NCBI GenBank assembly: GCA_963819855.1
Contig: CAWFYC010000037.1
Coordinates: 124,001 to 188,000 of the forward strand
Source: JAMXLO01 sp963819855
GTDB taxonomy: Bacteria > Pseudomonadota > Alphaproteobacteria > Acetobacterales > Acetobacteraceae
Direction: 5' to 3'
DNA length: 64,000 nt
Positions within the stretch are counted from its first letter, which is position 1. The number at the start of each line of letters is the position of its first letter. The notes under the pieces were generated by a model, which worked only from the letters and a program-made list of their open reading frames with translations, was not told where the DNA came from and made no database searches. Shown one piece after another: positions 16,341-25,649 of the stretch. The position numbers were made by a program, and so were the translations under genes.

Positions 16341-17834
16341 CTAGCGGACGTCATTTCCAGCGGTACCAGGCGACGGCGAGTCGTCAAATGGACTGCCGCC
16401 GATCTGCACGCCGTAGCGCTCCGTCATCGCCAGCAGCGGCGCCTTGATACCGACCGCCCCGGTCAGGTCGGTCCCATCCAGCACGGCGGCACGCAGATCG
16501 GCGCCGCTCAGGATGGCTCCATACAGCGTCGCGCCGCTCAAATTCGTCCGCCGGATATCGGCGTTCGTCAGGTCGGCGCCGACCAGCACCGCCATCGAAA
16601 GATCCGCGCGCAGCAGGCACGCGTGATCGAGGCGCGCGGATGTGCAATCGGTGGGGCACCTGTGCTCGCCGCCAACCAGCAAGGGCTTGGCGCACACTTC
16701 GATCAGCATGGCGCTGCTCAGCGTCGCCCGCTCCAGCTTCGCGCCTCGCAGATCGGCGTTCGTCAGATTGGCCTCCCGCGCGTCCACCAGCGACAGGTCG
16801 GCCATCGCGAGCAGCGCGCCCGCCAGGTTGGTTCGTCGCAGCACTGCGCCGTGCAGCACCGCGGCACCAAGATCCACGCCACGGAGGTCGAGACCACTCA
16901 GGTCGACCCCGGTCAGATCGGCACGCTGCCCGCTCTGGCCGCCGCTCTGTGTCCAGGTGGCGTGGCTTGACAGGATCTGCGCCAGGCCAAGTCTCAGCTC
17001 ACGGAAATTCCGCGCCCCGGTCGAGTTCCTGGTCCTGGTGCGCGGGGGATCGACCTCATAGAGCAGCGCGCCCACCAGACTGGTGCCCTCGAGGTTGGTG
17101 CCGGAAATCGTGGCCCCGATCAGGATCACACCTTCCAGGCTCGCGCCGGCAAGGTTGGCGCCGGTGAGGTCGGCGCCCCGCATGTTGCATCCCCGCAGGT
17201 CGGCCTTGGTGAGGTCCGCCCGCGTCAATACGGCACGGTTCAGATCGGAATCCCGCAGATCGGCCTGGCTGAGGAAAGAGTTCGACAGCTTGGCCCGTTC
17301 CAGCCTGGCCCCGATAACCTCGGCTCTGAACATCGTCGACGCCGATACGGTCTGCGTCTGCCGTATATCGCCCGCGTACGTCGCCATCAGTACGCCTTCG
17401 CGCAGGTCGACGCGCGTGAGGTCGGTGCGGATCAGTCTGGCGTCGCTCATGGCGACACCGCGCATGTCGGCGTCCACCAGAATCGCCTCGGTGAGATCAA
17501 CCCGCGTCAGGTCGGCGCCGAACAGGTTGGCGCCCCGCAGGTTGCCGCGGACGATCCGGCAGCCGCGCAGACATGCTCCGCTGAGATCGGCCTCGGCAAG
17601 CCGGCACGCCGTGAGATCGAGACCGGACAGATCGCGGAACTTCAGGCTGGCACGCCGCCCGCCCGGACGCCGTGTCAGATAGGCATCATGGGCCGCGATG
17701 ATCGCCTGAAGCTCGGAGGCGCTCACCGGGTTAAGCCCGTGTGGATTCGGCGAGGCAGGTGGATTGATCGACACGTTGGCGGGCCAGTGGAACCTTGGGC
17801 GATCGTGATCAGCCTGGACCCGCGGTGTGAACAA
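16341..17834 (-). CDS. pentapeptide-repeat protein
   Basis: The frame gives 497 residues. From about residue 65 to near the C-terminus it is built of A(D/N)LxX pentapeptide repeats (for example SGADLRAAVLDGTDLTGAV), which fold into a right-handed quadrilateral beta helix. Some such proteins mimic DNA and protect gyrase, but most have no known role. An interruption of about 40 residues (around LYEVDPPRTRTRNSTGARNF) splits the helix in two. The listed start is a TTG; GTG codons a few dozen residues further in are possible. The C-terminal tail SPSPGTAGNDVR is not repeat. Confidence 0.85.
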   Translation of the reverse strand: MFTPRVQADHDRPRFHWPANVSINPPASPNPHGLNPVSASELQAIIAAHDAYLTRRPGGRRASLKFRDLSGLDLTACRLAEADLSGACLRGCRIVRGNLRGANLFGADLTRVDLTEAILVDADMRGVAMSDARLIRTDLTRVDLREGVLMATYAGDIRQTQTVSASTMFRAEVIGARLERAKLSNSFLSQADLRDSDLNRAVLTRADLTKADLRGCNMRGADLTGANLAGASLEGVILIGATISGTNLEGTSLVGALLYEVDPPRTRTRNSTGARNFRELRLGLAQILSSHATWTQSGGQSGQRADLTGVDLSGLDLRGVDLGAAVLHGAVLRRTNLAGALLAMADLSLVDAREANLTNADLRGAKLERATLSSAMLIEVCAKPLLVGGEHRCPTDCTSARLDHACLLRADLSMAVLVGADLTNADIRRTNLSGATLYGAILSGADLRAAVLDGTDLTGAVGIKAPLLAMTERYGVQIGGSPFDDSPSPGTAGNDVR

Positions 17835-17879
17835 TCGCTTAGCCGGGCCTGAACCGACGGAAATTTACCCGCTCTTCAT

Positions 17880-18956
17880 GTGGCTCCGGCATCGTTATCG
17901 GCCGGCGCCCAGGCAGCTCCAGGTCGGATTCTCGTGACGTCTATCCTCAGCGACACAGAACAGGTGCGCCTGATCGACAAGTGGCGGTTGCGACACGCCT
18001 TTCCCGATGCGATCGGGATGTGGGCAACCGCGACCGGGTCGGAAGCAAAAGCATTTGCCTTCAATGCGATTGCGCAGGACCCGAGGGTCTTGCAGCGCGC
18101 GGCACGATTTCAGGCGATCAAACTGGCGGCCCAGGCGGAGGACTATGCCTTGTCGGTCGCGGGCGCCGGCACCGCCAGAAGTGACACCTGGCGAGCGGTG
18201 ACGTTGTTCGTTCAGCGATCAATCGATACGTGGCGACGCTCGCTGAAGGCATACGACCGTCGGACCGATGGTATCGGAGTATCCGTCGCACCCACGATCG
18301 TGCGAGCGCACTCCAGCGATCCGTGGGAGATCGCGCAGCGCAACTTTCCGCACGTGGACGATGAGACCGGCAGGCTCGCAACGCGGATACTGCACGAATT
18401 CGGCAGCGACGTGCTGCAACGCGCGCGCAAGCCATGGGACCAGGTGATCGCGCTTTCCGTCTTGCGGCACGCGGCGCGACGGCTGCGCGGCGAGCTGGGC
18501 GAGCGCGAGGCCGACCACGCGAGCGCGGTCGCAGACATTCTTGCGGTGCAGTCGTACGCCGAGGAGAACGGCCTGTCGCCGATGCTGGTCGGCTACTCTG
18601 GCCCCGGCAAGCCCGCCGCACAGGCGCTCAGCCTGCTGCGCGACGCCCGTACGTTGCGGGACGCGGTGTGCTCGGCTGAAGCCGGTGGCAATGAATGGGC
18701 ATCGATCTGGCAACGGGCAATCGACTTTCACGCGTTTGCCGTTGTCGCGCTGGATCATCGGATTCTGTTGGATTTGCCGCTGGACGAAGCCTACGAGCTC
18801 GCTGCTGCGGCAATCCGACAGGCGGATGCGATTATGCAGACGCCGGACCTGGTCGAGATGCCGCGCCTGCCGTACGATAATGGATCGGCGCCAGAGGTCG
18901 TGCGTTTGCACGCCAGCGCATGTCTACCATCGAGGGATACGGACGCTACGCAATAA
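17880..18956 (+). CDS. hypothetical helical protein
   Basis: From the GTG at 17880 the product is 358 residues; a second in-frame GTG at 17934 would give 340. It appears wholly helical and soluble, with no signal peptide or membrane segment. I recognise no family. It is divergent from the pentapeptide gene (45-base gap). It converges on the hypothetical gene at 18957-20156 with the two stop codons directly abutting. Codon use and GC match the neighbours, so it is probably a real gene. Confidence 0.55.
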   Translation: MAPASLSAGAQAAPGRILVTSILSDTEQVRLIDKWRLRHAFPDAIGMWATATGSEAKAFAFNAIAQDPRVLQRAARFQAIKLAAQAEDYALSVAGAGTARSDTWRAVTLFVQRSIDTWRRSLKAYDRRTDGIGVSVAPTIVRAHSSDPWEIAQRNFPHVDDETGRLATRILHEFGSDVLQRARKPWDQVIALSVLRHAARRLRGELGEREADHASAVADILAVQSYAEENGLSPMLVGYSGPGKPAAQALSLLRDARTLRDAVCSAEAGGNEWASIWQRAIDFHAFAVVALDHRILLDLPLDEAYELAAAAIRQADAIMQTPDLVEMPRLPYDNGSAPEVVRLHASACLPSRDTDATQ

Positions 18957-20156
18957 TCAGGGCGGTCGCTGTTCGGCGGAGCGAGACGCGCGAACCATTG
19001 ACCAGATCGTCGAAAGTCTCGCGCCCAGCACGGTTGAGACCGACGGGCCGTCCGGCCCGTGATCGCTACTGGATGGATCGGCGTCCGGCACGCGCGGCAT
19101 CATCGAGCGCAACACCCGAAGCTTTGCGGGCGCTTCTGTTGGTGGGCCACGCAACGCATCGTGCGCCGATTTCATCAGCGAGGGCCATTCGTCCAACATC
19201 AGCGACAATCGATCGATCGCCCGCCGGAGCACCGGCAGTTCGGTGCTCCACCGCCTGATCGTGCTGCCGATATCCAGCACCGCGTAGTCGAGCATATCGA
19301 GTACCAAACCCGCGAGTTGCGCGGTTCGGCCTGCTGTTTCGGCGATCGCTGTCAGATGCGCTCCGACGTCCGGCGATCCCGGTGGCAGCGGCGTGGCGAC
19401 GTTCCGACCGAAGTCTTCGATTTCGTCATGCAGCACGCGCAGCCAGCCGGATTGGATCGCCCCTTCTGTCGTTACCAGGCCGACCGGAGCCAGCACCTTC
19501 GCGAATTCGGCGATACGCAGGTAGATGTCCTGCCGCCTCACGCCTACTGCCGTGGCAACTGCTGCGACCGCCGCCTTCGCATCCCTGTCACGCCAGCGCG
19601 CCGGATCCGCCATCAGGGTGGCAAGGTCCGCGCCACTTCGATCCAGCAGGTGCAGTATGAGCACCAACTCGGCATCGGCGAGCCTGATCTGGTCGGCCCG
19701 GGCGCACTCCCCCTCTCGCGCCTTCGCCTCCGGACCCAGGCTGCCGGACAGCGCCAGCGTGCTGACGACGGCGCGAACCTGTGTGGGCGTGGACGCCCGA
19801 GCTTCGCCGACCGCCTGGTGCAGCGCCATGTCGTGTTCCGTCATCGACGCCATCAGCGGCAGGCTGGTCCACGGCACGATGTACGCCGTGCCGTTGTTGG
19901 CGAAATCGCGCAGGATCGCGATCAGCCCGTCGCGTTCGTCATCGCAAACCCGCGCCATCTGCAGTGCGGGAGCCTCGAACGGCACCGCCGCGCCGCGCGG
20001 TCGGTGCTGCGTGAACCAGTTGCGGATGATCCCGCTGCCCAACCAGCGTGCCATGTCGCTCCAGAGGACAATGCCCGACCGGCGTGATAGCTGGTAATGA
20101 TGAACAAGCCGTACCCGAGTGTCGGATTTCCGCCCACGGATGTCCGGGTCGGGCAT
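18957..20156 (-). CDS. hypothetical helical protein
   Basis: The 399-residue product has no recognised domain. It opens with a short segment (LWSDMARWLGSGIIRNWF) and continues as alternating amphipathic helices, without signal peptide or clear membrane span. The C-terminal 50 residues are Pro/Ser-rich. The ATG at 20156 is used; a Met about 34 residues in is possible. It is convergent with the 17880 gene, stop against stop, and divergent from the transglycosylase at 20215. Confidence 0.55.
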   Translation of the reverse strand: MPDPDIRGRKSDTRVRLVHHYQLSRRSGIVLWSDMARWLGSGIIRNWFTQHRPRGAAVPFEAPALQMARVCDDERDGLIAILRDFANNGTAYIVPWTSLPLMASMTEHDMALHQAVGEARASTPTQVRAVVSTLALSGSLGPEAKAREGECARADQIRLADAELVLILHLLDRSGADLATLMADPARWRDRDAKAAVAAVATAVGVRRQDIYLRIAEFAKVLAPVGLVTTEGAIQSGWLRVLHDEIEDFGRNVATPLPPGSPDVGAHLTAIAETAGRTAQLAGLVLDMLDYAVLDIGSTIRRWSTELPVLRRAIDRLSLMLDEWPSLMKSAHDALRGPPTEAPAKLRVLRSMMPRVPDADPSSSDHGPDGPSVSTVLGARLSTIWSMVRASRSAEQRPP

Positions 20157-20214
20157 TCACCAACGATTAGCGTGTACGTGCTGACATGGCGCAGCGGGTA
20201 ATCCGGACCTACAT

Positions 20215-20955
20215 GTGCGTGTCATAACTCTCTCGCTGTTCGCCGCGCTGCACGCATTGGCGCCATGGGGAACCGCCGTTCTCGCACAGGTAGCGGAGCC
20301 AGGACCCGCTCAGCCGATCACCGACTGCCGCAGTGCCGCCCGGGCGTTCGAGCAGTCCGCAAACCTGCCGCCCGGCCTGCTGCTGGCGATCGGTCAGGTG
20401 GAGAGCGGCCGAACCGATCCGATCACTGGTCGCACCGATCCCTGGCCGTGGTCCACCAACCACGCCGGCGAAGGCCACTATTTCGCTTCGGCGCAAGAGG
20501 CGATCGCGTGGACTGCCGTGCAGCTCGCGACCGGCAACCGATCGATCGATGTCGGCTGCTTCCAGGTGAACCTGTATTATCATCCGGATGCCTTCGCCAG
20601 TCTGGCCGAAGCCTTCGATCCCGCGGCCAATGCGCGCTATGCGGCGGCGCTGCTGAACCGGTTGCACGAGCAGGCCGGCAACTGGCCGTCGGCGATCGCG
20701 CTGTATCACTCGGCGGACCCGTTCGAGGGCCAACGCTACGGCAGTCGCGTCATCGAAGCCTGGACCACCGGCGGCAGGATCGTGGGCATTCCTGTCATTG
20801 CCGCAATTCGAGCGGGTGATCCAGTCGTTGTGCGTCTTTCGACGGCGGCGGCGGCGGTACGCGTCGTGGTGCCGAACTGGGTCTCGGCTCGGCCTGTGGC
20901 GATGCTGTCCGACCGTCCGGCCGGTCTGCCGCGGGTGATCACGCCCAACCGTTGA
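20215..20955 (+). CDS. secreted lytic transglycosylase (SLT domain)
   Basis: The product is 246 residues with an N-terminal signal peptide (about 1-24, MRVITLSLFAALHALAPWG). The SLT lysozyme-like domain follows, with LLLAIGQVESGR containing the catalytic Glu, then DVGCFQVNLYYH and NARYAAALLNRL. Such enzymes cleave peptidoglycan glycan strands and often open the wall for secretion or pilus systems; the tad locus begins 245 bases downstream on the same strand. The C-terminal ~60 residues are not part of the domain. The start is a GTG with no strong Shine-Dalgarno. Confidence 0.85.
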   Translation: MRVITLSLFAALHALAPWGTAVLAQVAEPGPAQPITDCRSAARAFEQSANLPPGLLLAIGQVESGRTDPITGRTDPWPWSTNHAGEGHYFASAQEAIAWTAVQLATGNRSIDVGCFQVNLYYHPDAFASLAEAFDPAANARYAAALLNRLHEQAGNWPSAIALYHSADPFEGQRYGSRVIEAWTTGGRIVGIPVIAAIRAGDPVVVRLSTAAAAVRVVVPNWVSARPVAMLSDRPAGLPRVITPNR

Positions 20956-21110
20956 CCGATGGTGATTCGATCCCTCCGACACATGACGGCGTGCTGGTGA
21001 CCTGTGGTGTCCCACCAAAAAAGTGCTGCGAATTCGAGTAGCGAACCGTGGAAGATCATACGAAGATCAAACGGGACAAAACGTGAAAATTGTCGATGCA
21101 ACTAAAATGT

Positions 21111-21139
21111 TTGTTAACTGTCCCAGGCATAAAACAATA
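21111..21139 (+). promoter_or_regulatory. possible sigma-70-type promoter of flp
   Basis: TTGTTA (21111-21116) and ACAATA (21134-21139) are spaced 17 bases, 61 bases upstream of the flp ATG, in a distinctly AT-rich part of a high-GC region. The match to consensus is only moderate. Confidence 0.3.
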
Positions 21140-21145
21140 CCCGAG

Positions 21146-21176
21146 AGCCGGAATTCGGGCATCCGAGAATTCGGCT
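21146..21176 (+). promoter_or_regulatory. hairpin in the flp leader
   Basis: AGCCGGAATTC (21146-21156) pairs with GAATTCGGCT (21167-21176) with a single bulged base and a 10-base loop, followed by TTT. It lies 24 bases before the flp ATG and downstream of the candidate promoter. It may stabilise or attenuate the abundant pilin message. Confidence 0.35.
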
Positions 21177-21199
21177 TTCATGACAGAGGACATCAGACA

Positions 21200-21376
21200 A
21201 TGCTCGACTATGCACGGACGTGGCTGGCGCTTCGCTTCGACAAACGCGGCGTGACAGCAATGGAGTACGGCCTGATCGCCGCGCTTATTGCCGTAGTGAT
21301 CATCACGGCGGTCACAAATATCGGACAGTCGCTCAAAACGGCATTCGAGACGATCCAAAATGCGCTGGCCGCCTGA
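21200..21376 (+). CDS. flp: Flp/Fap type IVb pilin
   Basis: This 58-residue prepilin starts at ATG 21200 behind an AGAGGA site. After a short basic leader comes the Flp signature: DKRGVTAMEYGLIAALIAVV, with the processing site before a Glu-Tyr and a hydrophobic helix, then a short Gln/Asn/Thr-rich tail. The prepilin peptidase CpaA (22800) would process it and the Tad machinery downstream would assemble it into adhesive Flp pili. It stands apart from the rest of the locus, separated by 1.4 kb carrying an unrelated gene. Confidence 0.92.
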   Translation: MLDYARTWLALRFDKRGVTAMEYGLIAALIAVVIITAVTNIGQSLKTAFETIQNALAA

Positions 21377-21834
21377 CAGCATCTTTACAGGAATGGCACG
21401 GAAGGGCTGGACGAGGCGGCGGATGATGCCGATTTGGTGACCGACCTAATATAAATCGGCGCACCGCCGTCTTGGTTGTGCACACAGCAGCGCGCAATGG
21501 TGCAAAGCGGTCTCCACAACGGTGCTAGAAGGGCCCGCCGGTGCTCGCGCAACTGCCTCGCAAAAGGCAGTGTGACACATGCGATCCTCGTTTCCAAGGC
21601 GCGAACCGATGCGGTTGCGATCCAGCGGCACAAGCTGTTTGGTACTTGATGGTCGTTGAACGTGCCGCATCGGAGTCATCGTCTGCTCCACAAATGACAC
21701 CCCGACTGCCAGGGACCCGAAGAGACCAAGCATGTTGCTGATTCGCGCTTGCGCGCACACAATCCCAGGCACTTGCACCGATCCCGTGCGCCCGGAGCCT
21801 CCGACTGGACAGATCGAAACCAATAGACCTAGCT
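21377..21834. other. 458-base gap after flp with no recognised gene
   Basis: Short open frames on both strands show no recognisable protein and no start signal. The sequence is less GC-rich than the surroundings and grades into the AT-rich methyltransferase gene. I see no terminal repeats, tRNA or IS ends. Confidence 0.5.
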
Positions 21835-22513
21835 ATGGCAATTTTCTGCATACGCACTGCCGAAATTTACAAGGGGGCAGTCAGGCATCTCGGCTGTATC
21901 TGGTTTATTCTTCTGGCCACCACGGTGACCCTTGGGGCATCTATACATCTGAAGACGATAGGCATCGCCGCTCTCACACTACTTGACTGCGCTAACGCGC
22001 TAGCCTCGCTATGCCTAGCGCTGTTGTATTTATCTTTCTCTCGGAGTATATTTTATAGATCTTCTCCTATTGTATACACGGACCGTCTCTTGCCGTCAAT
22101 AACAGCTTTTGCCGGCACCTATCTTCCTTGGTCCTTTGTACTATTTGCTTCCAATCAGGACTTCGAGGGCAAAAATGTTTTATCCGTGGTGTTTCTCTTA
22201 ATTGGGACTGTTGCCGCAGTCGTCGTAACACTTTATCTTGGTAAATCGTTTAGCATTGTCCCTCAGGCGCGTCACCTGGTTCGGGAGGGGCCATATTCGT
22301 TCGTACGACACCCGCTGTATCTCGCAGAGGAAGTGGCTCTGCTGGGGTGCTTGCTACGATTCTTTTCTCCACTAACCTTGGCAGTTTTCATGGCGCATTG
22401 CGCCCTGCAGACCGCGCGGATTCTTATTTGAGGAAAATCTCTTGCGCCATGCCTTTTCAGACTATGATGACTACACGCGCTCTACTTCGCGTCTGATCCC
22501 CTTTGTTTGGTGA
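21835..22513 (+). pseudogene. isoprenylcysteine carboxyl methyltransferase-like membrane protein, frameshifted near the C-terminus
   Basis: The first frame (21835-22431) encodes 198 residues with four or five membrane helices and the family signature LVREGPYSFVRHPLYLAEEV. It stops after TARILI. The +1 frame from 22430 continues at once with EENLLRHAFSDYDDYTRSTS and RLIPFVW, the normal C-terminal end of this family. One extra base in the TTT run at 22427-22429 explains the break. The gene is clearly AT-richer than its neighbours and interrupts the tad locus between flp and cpaA. It is either a recently broken horizontally acquired gene or a sequence error. Substrate unknown. Confidence 0.8.
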
Positions 22514-22799
22514 GGCCCACGGCGCGACGTCGCATCTGCCTGAATTATAAGGATGCCCAAGGACCACATTACGTCAACAGGATCATAGCGACAGTGTTAA
22601 CGGAGGCATGGTAATTCATTCGCGCCGGATCGGCGGGGGGCCGTTCTCACCTCCCACGCCGTTTCATACTTTTTGTTAATTATCAGTGTGTAGAACGAGC
22701 GTGCGCGACAGATATCAGGGTGGCAGCTTTCCTATCTCTCAGGCCCAAGGAATCGCCAGGGTTGAAGGAGTACCTCTGCGACGGCACCGAGGAGTTCGC
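22514..22799. other. intergenic region upstream of cpaA
   Basis: These 286 bases contain a run of AT-rich sequence (around 22668-22690) that could hold the promoter for the cpaA-tadG operon. No gene is seen. No strong consensus promoter could be fixed by eye. Confidence 0.4.
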
Positions 22800-23330
22800 A
22801 TGTCTAATGCGTCCCTGCTAGAATTCATCTGGCAACCAAGCCTTTTTGCGCTTGCGGCCACCATGCTTGGTGTTGCGTCACTGAACGACATCGCGGTTAG
22901 GACAATCCCGGATTCCGCGTCATTCGGTCTGGTGATAATTGGTGCTGCGATCCGCTTAGCGGACGGCACCGCGCCCGTTGCGCTTGCCGCTTCGGCGGCG
23001 GTTCTGTTGTTTGGTGCGCTGTGCTGGCGCTGCGGCTGGCTCGGCGGCGGCGATGTGAAGCTTCTCGCTGCCTGCGCCTGGCTGGTGTCACCTGCGCTGG
23101 TGCCGCGGCTTGTGCTGCTCACGGCTGTTGCCGGTGGTGTTCTGGCTTGCTTTTACCTGGCTCTGAGCTGGATGGCTCGGGCTTCGCCGGCACCGCCCCA
23201 CTCCATACGCCCGCGCACGCTTGCCGGACGCGTGTGGCGGGCGGAGCGGTGGCGCATCATGCGACGCGCGGCGCTGCCGTATGGCTGCGCGATAGCTGTC
23301 GCAACTCTATTCACCCTATTCGGTTGGTGA
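22800..23330 (+). CDS. cpaA: prepilin peptidase CpaA/TadV
   Basis: The 176-residue membrane protein starts at ATG 22800 after GAGGAG. It is an A24-type aspartic peptidase that removes the leader of the Flp prepilin in the inner membrane. The two catalytic Asp sites are visible as SLNDIAVRTIPD and LGGGDVKLLAA, separated by hydrophobic helices as in TadV. The C-terminal ~40 residues are basic and lead into a last helix. It is the first gene of the cpa run; cpaB begins six bases after its stop. Confidence 0.9.
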   Translation: MSNASLLEFIWQPSLFALAATMLGVASLNDIAVRTIPDSASFGLVIIGAAIRLADGTAPVALAASAAVLLFGALCWRCGWLGGGDVKLLAACAWLVSPALVPRLVLLTAVAGGVLACFYLALSWMARASPAPPHSIRPRTLAGRVWRAERWRIMRRAALPYGCAIAVATLFTLFGW

Positions 23331-23336
23331 CGCAAC

Positions 23337-24194
23337 ATGCTGGCGCGCGTCGCTCTGTTCGTGCTGATGGCGGTTGGACTGGCCGGCTTCGGTGCCGTCG
23401 CGTGGGTCAACCTGCAACCCGCGAAGCTGCCGGCGCCGACCGAGGCGGCGGCGCCGAACGACCGGGTTGCGCTATTGATTGCCGCCAGGCCGCTGCGCGC
23501 CGGCACGCTCTTGAAGCCGGAGGACTTGGCCAGCGAGCAGCGGTCCGCAAAGGAGGTTCCCGCCGGCGCCTGGATCGACACCGAAGCCGCTCGCAGTGAT
23601 CTGTTGGGGGCCCTGATCAGGCGCAACCTCGCCAAGGGTGACGTCCTGCTGTCGTCGGACGCGCTCAATCCCGGCGACCGCGGTTTTCTGGCAGCGGTGC
23701 TCGGCTCCGGCATGCGTGCCGTCACCGTCGGCGTCGATGCGGTTTCCGGCCTCTCCGGGCTGGTCTGGCCTGGCGACCGCGTCGACCTGATCCTGACCCA
23801 ATCGCAGGAAGGCAACGACATTCCGGCCTCGCGCCGCGTGTCCGGTGAGACCGTGCTGCACGATGTGCGGGTGCTCGCGATCGATCGCCAACTGATCCAG
23901 GGCGCCACCTCGGAAAGCCCGGAATCGCAGGCGGTGCGGACCGTCACCCTGGAAGTGACACCAGCCGACGCAGAACGCGTCGTGGTCGCCACCAGGCTCG
24001 GCCACCTCTCGCTGTCTGTAGTCGCCGTCGCACAGACCGCCGCAGGCCAGGAAACCGCCCCGGCGCAGCCCTCTGGCAACGGGATCACCTGGGGCGGCGA
24101 TGTGTCCTCGGCGCTTCGCAAAGGCTCCGGCACCGACGGCACCACGGTGCGGCTGTTTCAGGGACCTTCCGAAAGCAAGGAGATCCACTTCTGA
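23337..24194 (+). CDS. cpaB: Flp pilus assembly protein CpaB/RcpC
   Basis: The 285-residue product has an N-terminal membrane anchor/signal (about 1-22), then a SAF domain (about 42-110, RPLRAGTLLKPEDL) and the RcpC-type domain with GMRAVTVGVDAVSGLSGLVW and PGDRVDLIL. CpaB is periplasmic and helps organise the secretin CpaC and the pore. Length and order are normal. The stop overlaps the cpaC start (TGATG at 24192-24196). Confidence 0.92.
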   Translation: MLARVALFVLMAVGLAGFGAVAWVNLQPAKLPAPTEAAAPNDRVALLIAARPLRAGTLLKPEDLASEQRSAKEVPAGAWIDTEAARSDLLGALIRRNLAKGDVLLSSDALNPGDRGFLAAVLGSGMRAVTVGVDAVSGLSGLVWPGDRVDLILTQSQEGNDIPASRRVSGETVLHDVRVLAIDRQLIQGATSESPESQAVRTVTLEVTPADAERVVVATRLGHLSLSVVAVAQTAAGQETAPAQPSGNGITWGGDVSSALRKGSGTDGTTVRLFQGPSESKEIHF

Positions 24195-25636
24195 TGAAAC
24201 ACCCGCTCGCAGCGACGGCGCTATCCATCGTGTTGACGCTTCAGGTTGCGTTGGCTGCTTCGGGTCCTGAAACCCCTGCCCCGCCTCCCGCACCGAGCGC
24301 CGCGCCACCCGGCGCCACCAATGTCGTCAAGCTGCCGGTGCAGAACGTGCTCACCCTCGATGCCGGCACCGGGCGCGTGATCCAGCTCTCCGGCGCCGCG
24401 GCCAGTGTGTTCGCCGCCGATCCCAAAGTGGCCGAGGTTCATCCGGCCAGCGCGACCAGCCTGTTCGTGTTCGGCGTGGCTCCCGGGCGCACCACGATCG
24501 CCGCCTTGAGCGCGGGCGGCGGGCCGATCGCCCAATACGATGTCATCGTCAAACCATCCCGCTATGGCGCGGCCGAGGCGGAGTCGGCGATTGCACGCGT
24601 GCTGCCCGGCGCCACCGTGCATGTCGAGACGCTGCAGAACGGTCTCGCCATCACCGGACAGGTGAAGACCGCGGCCGATGCCGATCGCGTGGTACAGATC
24701 GTGCGCGGTTATCTGCCGACCGGGCAGACGGTAGACAACCGGCTGTCGGTTGCCGCGAGCATTCAGGTCAATCTCCGCGTGCGCATCGCGGAGATGAGCC
24801 GCAACCTGGTCCGCCAGTTGGGGATCAACTGGGAGGCGCTGGGCAATATCGGCAGAATCGGCGCGTTCCCGGCGCTGACGCTCAACGCCAACAAAGCTAC
24901 CGCCGCCGCGATCGTCGCCGCCACCAATCCGCTGGGCCTGGGCGTCAACTTCACCGGGCTGATCGACGCACTTGCCCAGGACTCGCTGGTCCACGTCCTC
25001 GCGGAGCCGAACCTGACCGCGGTCAGCGGCGAGCCGGCGAGCTTTCTGGTGGGCGGCGAATTTCCCATCCCGGTCGCGCAACAGAACAACCAGGTGACGA
25101 TCGAATTCAAGCAGTTCGGCGTCAGTCTGGCCTTCATCCCGACGGTTGCCTCGGACGGGCAGATCTCGCTGAAGGTCCGGCCTGAGGTGAGCCAGATCTC
25201 CAATCAGAATGCGGTCCAGCTCACCGCAGGCAATTCGACCATCGTGGTCCCGTCCCTGATCGTACGTCGTGCCGAAACCACAGTGCAGCTCGGCAGCGGC
25301 GAGAGTTTCGCCATCGCCGGACTACTACAGGACAGCAGCAACGTTGGCGGCAGTGGCCTGCCGATCATGGGCGATTTGCCGATCCTGGGCGCGCTGTTCC
25401 GTTCCGATCAGTTCCAGCGCAACGAGACCGAACTGGTGATCGTCGTGACGCCCTACGTGGTCCGGCCGGTTGCCAGCCCCACGACGCTCCGGCTGCCCAG
25501 CGAAGGCTACCAGCCGCCGTCCGATCTCGAGCGGATCCTGCTGATGCGCCAGAGCGCGCGAACAACCAACGGGGCGGACGGGGCGAACCAGGCGCCACCG
25601 CATATCCCCGGCAACGCCGGCTTCATCGTGCAATGA
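24194..25636 (+). CDS. cpaC: Tad secretin CpaC/RcpA
   Basis: The 480-residue product has a cleavable signal peptide (about 1-22) and a Pro/Ala-rich linker. The pilus-assembly N domain (about 45-120, with VIQLSGAAASVFAADPKVAE) comes next, then a BON-like segment (ESAIARVLPGATVHVETLQN) and the secretin domain from about 215 (VNLRVRIAEMSRNLVRQLGI to LPILGALFRSDQFQRNETEL). It forms the outer-membrane channel for the Flp pilus. It is coupled to cpaB, and the lipoprotein gene follows after 13 bases. Confidence 0.94.
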   Translation: MKHPLAATALSIVLTLQVALAASGPETPAPPPAPSAAPPGATNVVKLPVQNVLTLDAGTGRVIQLSGAAASVFAADPKVAEVHPASATSLFVFGVAPGRTTIAALSAGGGPIAQYDVIVKPSRYGAAEAESAIARVLPGATVHVETLQNGLAITGQVKTAADADRVVQIVRGYLPTGQTVDNRLSVAASIQVNLRVRIAEMSRNLVRQLGINWEALGNIGRIGAFPALTLNANKATAAAIVAATNPLGLGVNFTGLIDALAQDSLVHVLAEPNLTAVSGEPASFLVGGEFPIPVAQQNNQVTIEFKQFGVSLAFIPTVASDGQISLKVRPEVSQISNQNAVQLTAGNSTIVVPSLIVRRAETTVQLGSGESFAIAGLLQDSSNVGGSGLPIMGDLPILGALFRSDQFQRNETELVIVVTPYVVRPVASPTTLRLPSEGYQPPSDLERILLMRQSARTTNGADGANQAPPHIPGNAGFIVQ

Positions 25637-25649
25637 TGGAGATGCTTTC

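Noticed and set aside
21446..21857. Minus-strand open frames after flp
   Set aside because: No start signal, no domain, and they run into the methyltransferase gene on the other strand.
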